Below are positions 24,626-33,807 of a stretch of DNA of 64,000 bases, piece by piece. The DNA comes from Bradyrhizobium sp. CSS354. GTDB lineage: Bacteria; Pseudomonadota; Alphaproteobacteria; Rhizobiales; Xanthobacteraceae. The stretch spans positions 56,592 to 120,591 of the forward strand of contig NZ_JAACFU010000020.1 of the NCBI RefSeq assembly GCF_029051725.1, given 5' to 3'. A program made the position numbers and the translations under genes. Under the pieces are notes generated by a model, which saw only the letters and a program-made list of their open reading frames with translations, searched no databases and had not been told where the DNA came from. Each line of letters opens with the position of its first letter. Position 1 is the first letter of the stretch.

Positions 24626-25831
24626 TTACCCCACCGCCCCCTGCGACCGCAGCTGCTTGATCGCGGCGTCGTCGTATCCCGCGCCACGCAAAATCTCGTC
24701 ACTGTGCTCGCCGACGCCGGGGGGCTTGCGCGGCTGCACTTTCTTGGCGCCGTCGATCCAGATCGGGCTGGAGATGGTGAGCATGGTGTCGTTCTCGAAC
24801 GGTACCAGAACTTCGTTGTCGAGCATCTGCTTGTCGTTCGGGATGTCGTCCAGAATGCCGACGATGCCGAACACCAGCCCGTTGCCGTCGAGGATCTTGC
24901 GCCATTCGGCGAGATCTTTGGTCGCAAAGGTTTCGTCAAAGATCTTGATCAGCTCGACGGAGCGGGCGTGGCGGTCGGGCTTGGTGGCGAAGCGCGGATC
25001 GGTGATGAGGTCTTCGCGGCCGAGACACTTGGCCAGCGTCGGAAACTGCTTCTCCTCGCTCAGCAGCGACAGGATCAGCCAGCGGCCGTCCTTGCACTGG
25101 TAGTGATTGGCGACCGCATTCAACGCGCGTTCGCGCGGCCGCCGCTCGGCGAACTTGGCGCCGCAGAGTTTAGCCTGCGCCAGCACGCTAGCGGCCCACA
25201 CGCCGTTCGCCATCAGATTGGAGGCGACATGCGAGCCCTTGCCCGTCTTCTCGCGCTGGTACAGCGCGGTGACGATGGCGCCGTAGAACGCCATGGCGCA
25301 GGGATGGTCGCCCATGCCGGCGACCGAGCGGGCCGGCGTCGTGTCGGTGTCGGCGCGGACGAGGTCCATCAGGCCGGAGCGCGCCCAATAGGCGTTGCTG
25401 TCGAAGCCGGGCTTGTTGGCCTCTTCGCCTTTTTCGCCATAGCCAGTGAAGGAGGCGTAGATCAGGCGGTCGTTGAGATGGGCGAGATGGTCATAGGTGA
25501 TGCCGAGCTTGGCGCGCACCGGCGGCGGCATGTTGGTGATGAAGACGTCGGCCTCTTCCACGAGCTTGTAGAGCACGGCCTGCGCCTCGGGCTTTGCGAG
25601 GTCGAGCGCGATGCTCTTCTTGTTGCGGGCCTCCAGCAGCCAGGCGAAATTATGCTCGCTGGTCGGATATCCCGGAATGTTGGGCAGATTGCGGTAGGGA
25701 TCGCCGGCACCGGGCGGCTCGATCTTGACGACATCGGCGCCGAAATCCGACAGCACGGTCGCGGCGGCTGGTGCTGCGATGAAACTCGCGCAATCCAGCA
25801 CCTTGAGCCCTGCAAAAATGCCCTTTTCCAT
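24626..25831 (-). CDS. CaiB/BaiF family (class III) CoA transferase
   Basis: 401 residues from ATG 25829-25831; the longer open frame upstream is not supported. Class III CoA transferases move CoA between carboxylates through an aspartyl-CoA thioester. Signature: VLDCASFIAAPAAATVLSDFGADVVKIEPP at the N-terminus, TGYGEKG (about 129), and the probable catalytic D175 in AGMGDHPCAM, near D169 of formyl-CoA transferase. It lies directly downstream of putA on the same strand (113 bp), but no proline-pathway role is known for this family. The substrate is unknown. Confidence 0.88.
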   Translation of the reverse strand: MEKGIFAGLKVLDCASFIAAPAAATVLSDFGADVVKIEPPGAGDPYRNLPNIPGYPTSEHNFAWLLEARNKKSIALDLAKPEAQAVLYKLVEEADVFITNMPPPVRAKLGITYDHLAHLNDRLIYASFTGYGEKGEEANKPGFDSNAYWARSGLMDLVRADTDTTPARSVAGMGDHPCAMAFYGAIVTALYQREKTGKGSHVASNLMANGVWAASVLAQAKLCGAKFAERRPRERALNAVANHYQCKDGRWLILSLLSEEKQFPTLAKCLGREDLITDPRFATKPDRHARSVELIKIFDETFATKDLAEWRKILDGNGLVFGIVGILDDIPNDKQMLDNEVLVPFENDTMLTISSPIWIDGAKKVQPRKPPGVGEHSDEILRGAGYDDAAIKQLRSQGAVG

Positions 25832-25944
25832 TGCGGCGTCGCTCCCTCGCTCGTGTTGATTCCCGCGCGCTGGAATTGGCGAGGGCCACGTCACGGCAGC
25901 ATTAGACCGATGTTTCGGCGGGATGCAACGCTCCTCGCCGCGCC

Positions 25945-28944
25945 TCACTCATCCCCTGCGAGCAGGGCAGCGTTGCCGCCGGCTGCTGCGGTGTTGATGG
26001 TCACGGTCTGCTCGGTCGCGAAGCGCGCGAGGTAGTGCGGGCCGCCGGCTTTCGGCCCGGTTCCGGAAAGGCCGTTGCCGCCGAACGGCTGTACGCCGAC
26101 CACGGCGCCGATCATGTTGCGATTGACGTAGATGTTGCCGATCTGGACACGGTCGACGATCGCCTCGATCGTATCGTCGATACGGGAATGGATGCCGAGC
26201 GTCAGCCCGTAGCCGGTGCGCTCGATGGCTTGCAGGACGCGTTCGAGATGTTCGGCACGATAGCGCACGACGTGGAGGATCGGGCCGAACACCTCCGAGG
26301 TCAGCTGGCCGGCATCGCCAAGCTCGAAAATATGCGGCGCGACGAAGCAGCCCTCCGGCGCGGTGCCGGCAAAGTGCAGCCGCGCCTCGGTCTTCATTCG
26401 TGCGATGTGCGCATCGAGGCGCTGCTTGGCCTCGACATCGATCACCGGGCCGATATGGGTCGCGACGTCGCTCGGATCGCCGATCTTCAACTCGCGCGCC
26501 GCGCCCGCGATCATCTCGATCATGCGGTCGGCAACGTCCTCCTGCACGAACAGCAGCCGCAGCGCCGAGCAGCGCTGGCCGGCGGAACGAAACGCCGAGG
26601 TGACGACGTCGTCTGCGACCTGCTCGGGCAACGCGGTCGCATCCGCGATCATGGTGTTGATACCACCGGTCTCCGCGATCAGCGGCACGATCGGTCCGTC
26701 CTTGGCCGCCAGCGCCCGGTTGATGCTGCGTGCGACCTCGGTCGAGCCGGTGAAGACGATTCCGCCGATATCCGGGTGCGCGGTCAGCGCGGCGCCGATG
26801 CGGCCGTCGCCGGCGACGAGGTGCAGCGCGCTCGCGGGGATGCCGGCCTCGTGCAGCAGCCGCACCGTCTCAACCGCGATGCGCGGGGTCTGCTCTGCGG
26901 GCTTGGCCACCACGCTGTTGCCGGCCATCAGCGCGGCCGTGACCTGGCCGAGGAAGATCGCCAGCGGAAAATTCCATGGCGAGATCGCCACGAAGACGCC
27001 GCGGCCGCGCATGGCCAGCGCATTGCTCTCGCCGGTCGGACCCGGCATCGCCACATCATTGCCGAACAGCTTGCGGCCCAGCGCGGCGTAATAGCGGCAG
27101 AAGTCGGCGGCCTCGCGCAGCTCCGACAGCGCATCGTCGAGCGTCTTGCCACCCTCGCGTTGCAGCAGCGCGATGAAATGGGGCGCGCGGTTCTCCAGAA
27201 GATGCGCGGCCTGCTCCAGCGCCGCCGCGCGCGTGGCTGCCGGAGTCCGGCTCCAGGCGGCAAAGCCCGCGCGCGCAGCCGTCACGGCCGCGTTGGCCTG
27301 ATCCGGCGTTGCATCGGCGATCGGCTTGAGATCGATCCTCTCGGCCTTGACGTCGGTCAGTAACCGGTCGAGCGCGGCGCGCGCGCCGAATTCGACGCCG
27401 CGCGAATTGCGCCGCTCCGGCGCGAACAGATCGCCCGGCAGCGGAATCTTGGGATGGGCCGCCTGCTGCGGCCGGACGATGGCATCTGCCGGACGTTGCA
27501 ACAGCGCCGTAACGGGCACGCGGTAATCGGATGCCTGCGCCACGAAGGAGGAGTTGGCACCGTTCTCCAGCAGTCGCCGCACCAGATAGGCGAGCAGGTC
27601 GCGATGGCTGCCGACCGGGGCGTAGGTGCGGTAGGCGATGTCGGGGTGGTCCTTGGCGAGCTGCTCGTAGAGCGCCTCGCCCATGCCATGCAGGCGCTGG
27701 AATTCGAAGCCGCCGTTCGCACCGGCAAGCTCCAGCACGGTCGCGACGCTCAGCGCGTTGTGGGTGGCGAATTGCGGGAAGATGCGTGGCCGCAGGCTCA
27801 ACAGCTTTTGAGCGCAGGCGACGTAGTTCAGATCCGTCATCGCCTTGCGGGTGAACACGGGATAGCCGTCGAGCCCGCGCTCCTGCGCGCGCTTGATCTC
27901 GCTGTCCCAATAGGCGCCCTTGACCAGCCGCACCATCAGCTTGCGGTCATGCGCGCGGGCGAGCGCATCGACATAGTCGATCACGGCGCCGGCGCGCTTC
28001 TGATAGGCCTGGATCGCGAGGCCAAATCCGTCCCAACCGGCAAGCGAGGGATCAGCGAGCGTTGCCGCGATCACATCGAGGGACAATTCCAGCCGGTCGG
28101 CTTCCTCGGCATCGACGGTGAAATTGAGATCGTGGGCCTTGGCGCGCTGCGCCAAGTCCAGCAGTTGCGGCACCAGCTCAGCCACCACGCGCTCGCGCCT
28201 GATCGCCTCAAAGCGCGGATGCAGTGCCGAGAGTTTGACGGAGATGCCGGGCCGGTCGGGCAGGGGATGGTTGCCGGCCGCCTTGCCGATCCTCTCGATC
28301 GCACTGGCATAGGCGTCGAAATAGCGCTTGGCGTCGGCAGCCGTGCGCGCGCCTTCGCCGAGCATGTCGAAGGAATAGCGCGCCCTCTCACCGGAGCGCG
28401 GCCGCGCCCGCTCCAGGGCCTGCGCGATTGTCTCGCCCAGCACGAAATGATTGCCCATCAGCCGCATCGCCTGGCGCGTGGCGGTGCGCACCGCCGGTGC
28501 GCCCAGCCGCTTCACCAGCCGGCCGATGGTGCCGTCGGGCGTCTCGCCGGGCTGGATCACCCGTGCCGAGAGGCCCAATGCCCAGGCCGAGGCGTTGACC
28601 AGGAAGGCGGTGGACTTGGTCTCGTGGTGGATGAAGTCGCCCTCGCCGAGCTTGTCCTCGATGAACTGGTCGGCGGTGCGCGCGTCCGGCACGCGCAGCA
28701 GCGCCTCGGCCAGCACCATCAAGGCGAGCCCTTCCTTGGTCGAGAGCGCGAACTCCCGCAGCATGTCCTCGACCCCACCAAGCCGGTCGTCGCGCTTGCG
28801 GATCGCTTCGATCAGCCGGGTCGCGGTGCGATCGATCCGCGCCTCCTGCGGCGCGCCGAGATGTGCAGATGGCAACAGGCGCGCGGCGATGTCGGCATCA
28901 TCGGGCGCGTAGGCTGCGGAGAAGGGAGGCGGAACGTTCGGCAT
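25945..28944 (-). CDS. putA: bifunctional proline dehydrogenase / glutamate-semialdehyde dehydrogenase
   Basis: 999 residues, exactly the length known for the Bradyrhizobium minimal PutA whose structure is solved. It oxidises proline to P5C with FAD and quinone, then to glutamate with NAD, channelling the intermediate. The N-terminal half is the PRODH barrel, with DAEEADRLELSLDV (about 284), LMVRLVKGAYWD (about 340) and TYAPVGSHRDLLAYLVRRL (about 445). The C-terminal half is the P5C dehydrogenase, with AISPWNFPLAIF, FTGSTEVAR and the nucleophile C792 in SAGQRCSALR. There is no N-terminal ribbon-helix-helix domain, so it is not self-regulating. The divergent Lrp-type gene is the likely regulator. 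Confidence 0.97.
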   Translation of the reverse strand: MPNVPPPFSAAYAPDDADIAARLLPSAHLGAPQEARIDRTATRLIEAIRKRDDRLGGVEDMLREFALSTKEGLALMVLAEALLRVPDARTADQFIEDKLGEGDFIHHETKSTAFLVNASAWALGLSARVIQPGETPDGTIGRLVKRLGAPAVRTATRQAMRLMGNHFVLGETIAQALERARPRSGERARYSFDMLGEGARTAADAKRYFDAYASAIERIGKAAGNHPLPDRPGISVKLSALHPRFEAIRRERVVAELVPQLLDLAQRAKAHDLNFTVDAEEADRLELSLDVIAATLADPSLAGWDGFGLAIQAYQKRAGAVIDYVDALARAHDRKLMVRLVKGAYWDSEIKRAQERGLDGYPVFTRKAMTDLNYVACAQKLLSLRPRIFPQFATHNALSVATVLELAGANGGFEFQRLHGMGEALYEQLAKDHPDIAYRTYAPVGSHRDLLAYLVRRLLENGANSSFVAQASDYRVPVTALLQRPADAIVRPQQAAHPKIPLPGDLFAPERRNSRGVEFGARAALDRLLTDVKAERIDLKPIADATPDQANAAVTAARAGFAAWSRTPAATRAAALEQAAHLLENRAPHFIALLQREGGKTLDDALSELREAADFCRYYAALGRKLFGNDVAMPGPTGESNALAMRGRGVFVAISPWNFPLAIFLGQVTAALMAGNSVVAKPAEQTPRIAVETVRLLHEAGIPASALHLVAGDGRIGAALTAHPDIGGIVFTGSTEVARSINRALAAKDGPIVPLIAETGGINTMIADATALPEQVADDVVTSAFRSAGQRCSALRLLFVQEDVADRMIEMIAGAARELKIGDPSDVATHIGPVIDVEAKQRLDAHIARMKTEARLHFAGTAPEGCFVAPHIFELGDAGQLTSEVFGPILHVVRYRAEHLERVLQAIERTGYGLTLGIHSRIDDTIEAIVDRVQIGNIYVNRNMIGAVVGVQPFGGNGLSGTGPKAGGPHYLARFATEQTVTINTAAAGGNAALLAGDE

Positions 28945-29058
28945 GGCGTGTCCTGTGGCTTCAATCCAGGATAATGCTCACGCTACCTTAGCTCGATAGA
29001 CAATTTAGCTCATTCGGCTTAGAAAATGAAGCCATCTAGTCATTTGGCCTTATGAACT
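28945..29058. promoter_or_regulatory. putA / lrp-type divergent promoter region
   Basis: This 114 bp AT-richer spacer lies between divergent start codons. It contains a weak dyad, GGCTT (29016-29020) and AAGCC (29029-29033), and A/T-rich runs of the kind bound by Lrp/AsnC proteins. No single operator can be assigned from sequence alone. Confidence 0.4.
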
Positions 29059-29520
29059 ATGGAATTAGATCGAACCGACCGGAGAATCCTCTCGATTTTG
29101 CAGCAAGACGGGCGAATCGCCAATGTCGAGCTCGCGGAACGCATCGGGCTATCGCCGACCTCGATCGGCGAGCGGCTGAAGCGTTTGCAGCGAGAGGGCT
29201 TTATCGAAGGCTATGGCGCGCGGCTCAACCCGCACCGGCTCGGCCTCGGGCTCCTGGTGTTCGTCGAGGTGCTGCTCGACAAGACCACGCCCGACAATTT
29301 CGAGCGTTTTGCGCGCGCGGTGAAACTCGCGCCCGAAGTGCTGGAGTGTCACATGGTTGCCGGCGGCTTCGACTATCTTGTGAAGGCGCGGCTGGCAGAC
29401 ATGACCGCGTATCGACGTTTCCTCGGCGAGACCCTGCTGTCGATGCCGGGCGTGCGCGAAACGCGAACCTATGCGGTGATGGAAGAGATCAAGCGCGACG
29501 CACCATTGCCGGTGGACTAA
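29059..29520 (+). CDS. Lrp/AsnC family regulator, probable proline-responsive activator of putA
   Basis: 153 residues. N-terminal HTH (LDRTDRRILSILQQDGRIAN, then ELAERIGLSPTSIGERLKRL) and C-terminal RAM domain for ligand binding and oligomerisation (LLVFVEVLLD ... ECHMVAGGFDYLVKAR). It is divergent from putA with 114 bp between start codons. In other alphaproteobacteria an Lrp-type protein (PutR) in this position activates putA in response to proline; the same role is inferred here from position and family. Confidence 0.92.
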   Translation: MELDRTDRRILSILQQDGRIANVELAERIGLSPTSIGERLKRLQREGFIEGYGARLNPHRLGLGLLVFVEVLLDKTTPDNFERFARAVKLAPEVLECHMVAGGFDYLVKARLADMTAYRRFLGETLLSMPGVRETRTYAVMEEIKRDAPLPVD

Positions 29521-29651
29521 CGAAGTGCTGTCGCGATTGTCATTGCTGTGGCGTCGAACGGGCGGTCTTCGCGGGCAAAATAGTTTTCCGTGTGCAATCG
29601 CAACGCCTGTCGTCGAATGCACTGACCGTCTTCTGAAATTTCTTGGCCCGG

Positions 29652-29671
29652 CTCCCGGATCGATCCGGGAG
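29652..29671. terminator. perfect palindrome between convergent genes
   Basis: CTCCCGGATCGATCCGGGAG is a 20 bp perfect palindrome lying between the stops of the Lrp-type gene and the cold-shock gene. It can form a hairpin in both transcripts, but there is no T-run on either side. Confidence 0.45.
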
Positions 29672-29690
29672 TTAGCAACAGCTGGCGGGC

Positions 29691-29891
29691 TTATACTTTG
29701 AGGTTCTCTGCGGAGCTTTTGCCTCGGTTTGCGATCTCTTCATATTCCACCGTCTGTCCTTCGTTCAGGGACGACAGACCGGCTTTCTGCACTGCCGAGA
29801 TATGCACGAACACATCCTTGCCGCCCGACGCAGGCTGGATAAATCCATAACCCTTCGTCGGGTTGAACCACTTGACCGTACCTTTAGCCAT
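29691..29891 (-). CDS. cold-shock domain protein (CspA family)
   Basis: 66 residues from ATG 29889-29891, giving the standard N-terminus MAKGTVKWFNPTKGYGFI. One OB-fold cold-shock domain with RNP1 (KGYGFI) and RNP2 (VFVHIS). These bind single-stranded RNA and melt secondary structure. The upstream 5' region is long enough for the structured leader usual in csp genes, but no element could be identified. The next genes (sorAB) are on the same strand but 208 bp further upstream, so it is probably a single-gene unit. Confidence 0.95.
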   Translation of the reverse strand: MAKGTVKWFNPTKGYGFIQPASGGKDVFVHISAVQKAGLSSLNEGQTVEYEEIANRGKSSAENLKV

Positions 29892-30099
29892 CACGACTTC
29901 TCCGCGGGTCTTCCTCCGAGATCTCGAACCGCCAGTCCCCGCCAACCGGCCGGTTCGGTCCTAATACGATACGCGGAATGTGGCTGGCTTGGTAGCTCAA
30001 ACCACATCGGCATTTCGCCGAATTCCGCTCAACTTCGCGGCGTTTTTGCCGGATTTGCCCGTTTCGCGGTCACTTGGTCCGCGCGCCGCGCGCCATCCG

Positions 30100-30408
30100 T
30101 CAATAAGTCGCGGCCAGATAATCGACGATCTTGCCGACATCGGCATCGTCAATGGGGGCGCCATAGACTTTGATCATCTTGGTCACCTCGGCCTGCCAGA
30201 AACCTTTCCTGTCCTTCATCGGCGGCTGCGTGTTGATGTAGTCGGACGAGTGGCAGGCCGTGCAATTGCCCTGAACCACTTCGAGATTGGGCCCGGGCTT
30301 GAACGCCGCGACCTCATCGGGGGTCTTGTAATTGACCGGTGCTGCAAGAGCCGAACCCACCACGGCGGCGAGGGCGAACGAGACGGCGAGGAAAACGGTG
30401 CGCTGCAT
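30100..30408 (-). CDS. sorB: sulfite dehydrogenase cytochrome c subunit
   Basis: 102 residues from ATG 30406-30408. AGGGGA lies 7 bp upstream; the ATG two codons earlier is too close to it. A signal peptide (about 1-22) leads to a small monohaem cytochrome c with the haem site C49-T-A-C52-H53 and the candidate axial Met in PPMKDR. It passes electrons from the molybdenum subunit to the respiratory chain in the periplasm. It begins 11 bp after sorA, an arrangement and size matching the SorAB enzyme of Starkeya. Confidence 0.9.
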   Translation of the reverse strand: MQRTVFLAVSFALAAVVGSALAAPVNYKTPDEVAAFKPGPNLEVVQGNCTACHSSDYINTQPPMKDRKGFWQAEVTKMIKVYGAPIDDADVGKIVDYLAATY

Positions 30409-30419
30409 GATCATTCCCC

Positions 30420-31619
30420 TCAAGCCACGGTGACGCGGACGGTTTCGACGACGTTGCGAAGATAGCCCGCCGGATTCCAGCGCGGCGTATCCGGCTGGGT
30501 TTCGCCGCCATTGCCGGTGGCGCGCACCTTGAGCTCGTGGGAGCCCGCCGCGAGCTTCACCGGCAGCGTCCATTCACGGAACGAGTATTTGCCAAGATCC
30601 TTGCCGAGCCTAGCGCCGGTCCAGGTCTTGCCGCCGTCGGTGGAGACCGCGACCTCCTTGATGCCCTTGCCGCCGTCGAAGGCGATGCCGCGCAGCGTGG
30701 TGCCGCCTGCTTTCAGCTTGGCGCCGTCGGGGACGCTGGTGATGAAGGAACGGATGGTGAAGCGGTTGATCGGGATCGTCGCCTTCGGCGCGGTGCCCGG
30801 CTCGACCGCATTGTTCGGCGTGTCCGGAATGCGATACGCCGACTTCATCCAGAAACCGTCATAGACATTGTCGACGACGGTGATCTCGTTGAGGTGCTTG
30901 ACCCAGTAGGTGCCGTAATAGCCGGGCACGATCAGGCGGAGCGGAAAGCCGTTGAGGAACGGCAGGTCCTCGCCGTTCATGCCATAGGCCAACATCACCT
31001 CGCCGTCGCTGGCGTGATCGATATCGAGCGCCTTGACGAAGTCGGGCGTCTTGTCGCTGACCGGACCGTCCATGCCGTTGAAGGTGACCTGCTTGGCGCC
31101 GCTCTGCACGCCCGCCATCGCCAGCACGGCCTTCAGCGGTACGCCGCGCCAGCGCGCATTGCCCATCGCGCCGTTGGCGAGCTGGCCGCCGGCCACGCGC
31201 GGATCCAGGAAGCCGCGGCTGTTGCCGGAGCACTGGTTGACGGCGACGATCTCGGTCGCCTTCATCTTCCTTATGTCCTTCAGCGACAGCTTGAGCGGCT
31301 TGTCGACCTTGCCCTTGACCTCGAGCGTGAACTTGTCGGGATCGAGACTGTAGGGCAGGTCGGAAAGGTGATAGCGCACGAAGAACGCGTTATTCGGCGT
31401 GATCGGGCCGTCGTTGAACACCGCGAACGGCGTCTCGAGCTGCGGCGGGCGGCTAGTCAGGCCGATCATCGGCCGCTTCTGCGGATATTTCACCAATGGC
31501 CGTTCGCCATTGGCAAAGGGAAGGGTGACGGTGTCGAGTGCCAGCGCCTTGGTCGGGTTCAGGGCGGTCGCAACAGCGGCAAGGCCTGCTCCTTTGAGCA
31601 GGTCGCGTCGATCGAACAT
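30420..31619 (-). CDS. sorA: periplasmic sulfite dehydrogenase, molybdopterin subunit
   Basis: 399 residues from ATG 31617-31619 behind a strong GGGAGGAGA site. A Tat signal (R4 R5 in DRRDLLKGAG) exports the folded Mo protein. The sulfite oxidase fold shows the Mo-ligating C130 in VNQCSGNSRG and a C-terminal dimerisation domain from about 285 (TSVPDGAKLKAGGTTLRGIA). It oxidises sulfite to sulfate, protecting the cell during degradation of organosulfur compounds or thiosulfate oxidation. The cyclase gene at 31755-33491 lies 135 bp upstream on the same strand. Confidence 0.95.
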   Translation of the reverse strand: MFDRRDLLKGAGLAAVATALNPTKALALDTVTLPFANGERPLVKYPQKRPMIGLTSRPPQLETPFAVFNDGPITPNNAFFVRYHLSDLPYSLDPDKFTLEVKGKVDKPLKLSLKDIRKMKATEIVAVNQCSGNSRGFLDPRVAGGQLANGAMGNARWRGVPLKAVLAMAGVQSGAKQVTFNGMDGPVSDKTPDFVKALDIDHASDGEVMLAYGMNGEDLPFLNGFPLRLIVPGYYGTYWVKHLNEITVVDNVYDGFWMKSAYRIPDTPNNAVEPGTAPKATIPINRFTIRSFITSVPDGAKLKAGGTTLRGIAFDGGKGIKEVAVSTDGGKTWTGARLGKDLGKYSFREWTLPVKLAAGSHELKVRATGNGGETQPDTPRWNPAGYLRNVVETVRVTVA

Positions 31620-31754
31620 GTGGTCTCCTCCCGGAGCTTTTCGTTTGATGGCGGTCATCACCGCGATCTCGCGCTCATCTGTCGCAACGACTCGGATGAA
31701 GTCAATTCGTGCTTTCGCAGCAGGCCCATGCCGCTGCGTTGCAGCAAGCCGGTG

Positions 31755-33491
31755 TTACGCCGCGACGCGTTCGCCGTGGTCGACGAGCGCCGACAGCTCC
31801 CTGGCGTCCGCGACGACGCGCACGGCCATCGGTTCGTCGCGGCCGCGGATCGCGACCTCCTGCTGCGGCAGCGCATCGTCGGCAAGGCCGGCGGTGCGGC
31901 GGACTTCCTCCGACACGACCGCTTCGCAGGCCAGTGTCTTGGTCATGTCCTGGAGCCGGGCCGCGACGTTGACGGCATCGCCTAGCGCCGTGAAGACGAT
32001 GTGATCGCGATAGCCGATGTCCCCGATGATGACCTCGCCGCCGTGGATGCCGATGCCGAAGCGGATCGGCTGGCGCAGATCGTGGCTCAGGAGCTCGTTC
32101 AGCTCGTCGATTTGCCTGGCGATGCCGGCGGCGGCCTTTAGCGCCTGCCGGCAGGCCTCTTGCGGATCGGCACTCAGTCCGAACAGCGCCAGCATGCCGT
32201 CGCCGACGAATTGGTTTGGCTGGCCGCCATTCTCGATCACGGCCTGCGAGACGGCGCCGAGGAAGCGGTTGACGATGAACACGGTGTCGAACGGCAGCCG
32301 CTTCTCGGCGAGCTGTGTCGAGCCGCGCATGTCCACGAACAGGCTGACGAGATAGCGCTCCTGGCCGATTCTGGCGGGCGTCGAGGCCTGCGCGCTCGCT
32401 GTCAGGGTATGCGCGGTGAAGAGCTGGAAGAAGGAGAGATCCGACGTCGGCCGCAGCTGGCAGGCGAGCCTGATCGAGGGGTCGCTGGTGCCGACACGGG
32501 TGAGCACGAACGCCTCGCGCTGCGACGGCTCGGGCAGGGCGTCATGATCGCCGATGATGCGGATGCGGCAGGTCGAGCAGCGGGCGCGGCCGCCGCAGAC
32601 GCTGGCATGCGGCACATTGTGGCGAAGGCTCGCCTCCAGCACGGAGAGGCCTTTTGGGACGCGCACCGTCTTGCCGTTGCCGTAGGACAGCGCGATCATG
32701 CCACCGCGTCGTTCGCGCAAGGCCCGTACGCCGCGTGCGGCCAGCGCCAAAGCGAGCAATCCGAGATAACCGGCGGTGAGGCCGCCGGTGATGCGGTCGA
32801 GCGTCGTGGCCTCGGCCGTCGTGCCGACCTGGCGGCGCGTGAGATTATGCGTCCGCCATTCCCCATCATCGGCCTCGATCTCGACGCTACGGCCACCCTG
32901 GTAGACACCCAGCAGCGACAGCGTCGGAATCAGCACGGCCGCCGCGAGCAGATAGGGCGCCGCGCGCGTGAAGAGCGGTTTGAGGCGAAGCCAGAAATAG
33001 ATGCCGATGCAGCCGTGCACCCAGGCGATGAGAAGCAGGATCGTCATCGTCCAGATCCGACCTGGCGATGCGACAAAGAACAGATAGAGTTCTTGCGGAT
33101 AGAGTTTCTGGTGTCCGTACAGCGTCTGCCCCAGCCTTACGCCGATCACATGCCCCATGACGAGGGCAGGGATGCTCAAGCCGAGCACGAGCTGCAGCGG
33201 CTCGACCGTCCGCCAGCGGAACTGCCGGCGCTGATACAGCGCATAGATGCCGAGCCCCATATGGGTCAGCGCCGCCGTGTAGAACACGATCGCAACCGGA
33301 AGGAACTGCCAGAACAGCGTGTGGTAGTAGACCCCGATCTCCATGGCATCGACCGAGATGTTGCCGAGCGCATGGTTGAGGAAATGGCTGATGACATAGG
33401 CGAACAGGATGACGCCGCAGACCAGCCGCAGCTGGCGCAAGCTGATGGCGCGAGAAAGCTCGGAAAATCGTGAGGATGCGGTTGCGGCCAT
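31755..33491 (-). CDS. class III adenylate cyclase with haem-type membrane anchor and 2Fe-2S ferredoxin domain
   Basis: 578 residues in three modules. Residues about 20-255 contain six or so membrane helices with conserved-looking His (H36/H40, H77, H114, H159), like the dihaem anchor of succinate:quinone reductases; this tetra-His feature is described for the S. meliloti redox cyclase CyaC. Residues about 265-350 are a plant-type 2Fe-2S ferredoxin with C299, C305, C308 and C344 (C-x5-C-x2-C ... C). Residues about 380-560 are a class III cyclase with metal-binding Asp residues D387 (LFVDMRGST) and D431 (VGDGMLALFG). It probably makes cAMP in response to quinone or redox state. sorAB lies just downstream. 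The domains are firm; the signal is inferred. Confidence 0.9.
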   Translation of the reverse strand: MAATASSRFSELSRAISLRQLRLVCGVILFAYVISHFLNHALGNISVDAMEIGVYYHTLFWQFLPVAIVFYTAALTHMGLGIYALYQRRQFRWRTVEPLQLVLGLSIPALVMGHVIGVRLGQTLYGHQKLYPQELYLFFVASPGRIWTMTILLLIAWVHGCIGIYFWLRLKPLFTRAAPYLLAAAVLIPTLSLLGVYQGGRSVEIEADDGEWRTHNLTRRQVGTTAEATTLDRITGGLTAGYLGLLALALAARGVRALRERRGGMIALSYGNGKTVRVPKGLSVLEASLRHNVPHASVCGGRARCSTCRIRIIGDHDALPEPSQREAFVLTRVGTSDPSIRLACQLRPTSDLSFFQLFTAHTLTASAQASTPARIGQERYLVSLFVDMRGSTQLAEKRLPFDTVFIVNRFLGAVSQAVIENGGQPNQFVGDGMLALFGLSADPQEACRQALKAAAGIARQIDELNELLSHDLRQPIRFGIGIHGGEVIIGDIGYRDHIVFTALGDAVNVAARLQDMTKTLACEAVVSEEVRRTAGLADDALPQQEVAIRGRDEPMAVRVVADARELSALVDHGERVAA

Positions 33492-33807
33492 GATTCTGTT
33501 GTATCAGTTCATGAAGGAGAACAGCCAGCGTCGCGTTTAATTCCGGGGATGGCCCGCTTGCGGGATCACATCCGCGGCACGCCGCCGCTCACTCGACGTC
33601 GTCCCGGACAAGCGCGCCCTTGGGCGCGCGCAGATCCGGGACCCATAGCCACCGGACCGGGTTTGGCGACGACTCGTGGCGATCAGCTCGTGCCACGCCA
33701 CTCCCTGTGGCTATAGGTCCCGGGCTCGCGACTACGTCGCGCCCCGGGATGACAGGTTTCTTCCCTCAACATTGACTCCCCCTCCCAGGTTGGCGAAAAG
33801 CGCCGCC
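33492..33807. other. intergenic region between the cyclase and glycosyltransferase genes
   Basis: This 316 bp gap between divergent genes is dominated by a family A repeat (33598-33753). A frame in phase with the downstream gene extends through it to 33676 but is repeat sequence and probably not translated. No other feature is visible. Confidence 0.55.
33598..33753. repeat. dispersed palindromic repeat, family A, divergent copy 5
   Basis: A longer, diverged copy: the ends GTCGTCCCGGACAAGCGCG and CGCGCCCCGGGATGAC are modified, with an inserted GCGCGCCC-TTGG-GCGCGC palindrome. The central GGACCCATAGCCACCG and TATAGGTCCCGG arms identify the family. Confidence 0.7.

Noticed and set aside
24440..26035. 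531-codon plus-strand frame across the CoA-transferase gene
   Set aside because: It starts inside a palindromic repeat and is antisense to a clear CaiB family gene.
29652..29671. Intrinsic terminator for the cold-shock gene
   Set aside because: The hairpin is perfect but has no T-run on either strand, so it is kept only as a low-confidence feature.
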